NCBI GenBank assembly: GCA_002794735.1 | Contig: NBAZ01000010.1 | Location: 372,001 to 436,000, forward strand | Length of the DNA: 64,000 bases | DNA from: Pyrrhoderma lamaoense | Lineage: Eukaryota > Basidiomycota > Agaricomycetes > Hymenochaetales > Hymenochaetaceae | Reading direction: 5' to 3' | In this document: positions 63,124 through 64,000 of the stretch, in pieces | Layout: every line of letters starts with the position of its first letter | How positions within the stretch are numbered: position 1 is the stretch's first letter | Translations under genes and position numbers: made by a program | Notes under the pieces: model-generated | What the model was told of the DNA's origin: nothing | The model's database searches: none | Seen by the model: only the letters and a program-made list of their open reading frames with translations

Positions 63124-64000
63124 ATGCGTCTGTTGACTGTAAAGATAGGGATAGCATGCTTCGTTGCTACTCAGGTCATCGCAGCAAGATACCTATATCG
63201 GATACTCTGCTTCTATCTACGTAGTTACTTTACAAGACGAGATACCATTATGAGTGACTTGCCTAGTTTAGGGAAACCTCGAAGCAAGGATAAGCTGATA
63301 CGGGGAACCGCTATTGTCTGCGGCGGAAGGTTCATTTACTAAAGCTTAGAATCTGAAAGAAAATCAAGAGATAACATTATTTTCTAGTCTAGCCGGACTC
63401 TGGGCGGCAAGAGTTTTATCAGATCACTACCAAGACGTTCTTATCATTGAAGCTGAGGATTGGCTTGAAGGTGAGGAGTCCCAATCCAATGTTCATAATG
63501 AAGAGGGTATCGAAATCAATGGGAGGCGGATGCACAAACGCACTCGAGTTTACCAATATCATGCCACGCATGGAATGTACTGGTTCACCTATATGGTCTT
63601 GAAGCTGCTATATCCAAATCTTGACGAGGAGGTAAGAGGACTACATGGAAGGTCAGTTCACGCTCCCTTTAGAGTCAAAATTAACGTTAACAGGATTTTA
63701 GAGTCGGTTTTCACCAATTTAACATGCATTGCTTCAATAAAAAGGTCCTACAAGCACCCAGAACATTTGATGGCGACTACCCGAAAACATATTTTCTTAG
63801 TCGAGAAGCTCTCGAGCGTTTGACAAGGCGATTATTCTTGAAGGATCGCTCCTCCATACGTTGGATGTCTGGCGTTGTAAAGGGCATTCATACGGCTGAA
63901 GATGATAATAATACTCTCACCTCAGTAACAGTTTGTTTACCTGACAACTCAGAGATAAAAATCTCTGCATCCCTAGTTGCTGGTACGAATTTCTTCTTTT
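63124..64000 (+). CDS. Membrane-anchored FAD-dependent oxidoreductase, tandem copy 2 (cut by window end)
   Basis: The 5' part of a close paralogue of the preceding gene. It has the same N-terminal hydrophobic helix (IGIACFVATQVIAARYLYRI), the same TAIVCGG and SLAGLWAARVLSDH split by an intron at the same site, then IIEAEDWLEGEE, EINGRRMHKRTRVYQYHATH, FLSREALERLTRRLFLKDRS and IRWMSGVVKG. Splicing at an ATTTTAG acceptor gives RVGFHQFNMHCFNKKVLQAP and keeps the frame. The window ends at the phase-1 intron that precedes the DCTG motif in copy 1, so the FAD GD motif is not visible. No break is seen in the available part. The pair most likely arose by local duplication. Confidence 0.82.

Overview
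The window is nuclear DNA from a fungus, most likely a basidiomycete of the Agaricomycotina. Nearly every gene is split by many short introns (mostly 45-70 nt, GT-AG, with one probable GC-AG). Genes are packed 0.3-1 kb apart on both strands, and the recognisable proteins are fungal: SIN3, calcineurin A, UNC50/Gmh1, Hpm1, a PLAC8 protein, an S1/P1 nuclease and a KNH-type GPI-anchored wall protein. I see no tRNA, rRNA, CRISPR array or intact transposon. No source organism is named because the sequence alone does not fix one.

Layout. 0.8-1.7 kb: small GPI-anchored wall protein (+). 2.8-5.5 kb: 862-aa disordered protein (-). 7.1-8.8 kb: Cdc20/Cdh1-type APC/C activator (-). 9.3-11.1 kb: glucose-6-phosphate isomerase (-). 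12.2-18.2 kb: very large gene with ten copies of a C-x2-C-x19-H-x3-C domain, one per exon (+). 19.7-24.4 kb: three proteins without a recognised family (-). 24.9-26.4 kb: class II eIF4E (+). 26.7-30.9 kb: two tandem aldehyde dehydrogenases (-). 31.3-35.7 kb: SIN3 corepressor (-). 36.1-38.4 kb: cytochrome P450 with an in-frame stop (+). 38.7-40.4 kb: acidic unknown protein (+). 40.7-42.0 kb: S1/P1 nuclease (-). 42.4-43.9 kb: proteasome ATPase Rpt6 (-). 44.1-45.9 kb: PIG-A/Gpi3 (+). 46.2-47.8 kb: Hpm1 histidine methyltransferase (+). 49.5-50.7 kb: UNC50/Gmh1 (+). 50.9-53.6 kb: calcineurin A (+). 53.6-56.5 kb: gene-free. 56.5-57.3 kb: PLAC8 protein (+). 57.8-59.1 kb: exosome subunit Rrp45 (-). 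59.8 kb to the window end: two tandem membrane-anchored flavoproteins (+), the second cut by the edge.

Functionally this is a housekeeping neighbourhood: glycolysis, proteasome, GPI-anchor synthesis, RNA exosome, cap binding, calcium signalling and chromatin repression. Accessory families (ALDH pair, P450, flavoprotein pair) are interspersed. The standout is the ten-domain zinc-finger-like gene, whose domain exons are all bounded by phase-2 introns, an architecture expected from repeated exon duplication.

Caution on sequence quality. At least nine otherwise convincing genes or exons need one extra base, usually inside a homopolymer, to stay in frame. These include SIN3 (twice) and the essential Rpt6. 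Homopolymer under-calling in the assembly is the simplest explanation, so frame breaks here should not be read as pseudogenes without checking. The P450 stop is a different kind of change and is a better candidate for real decay.
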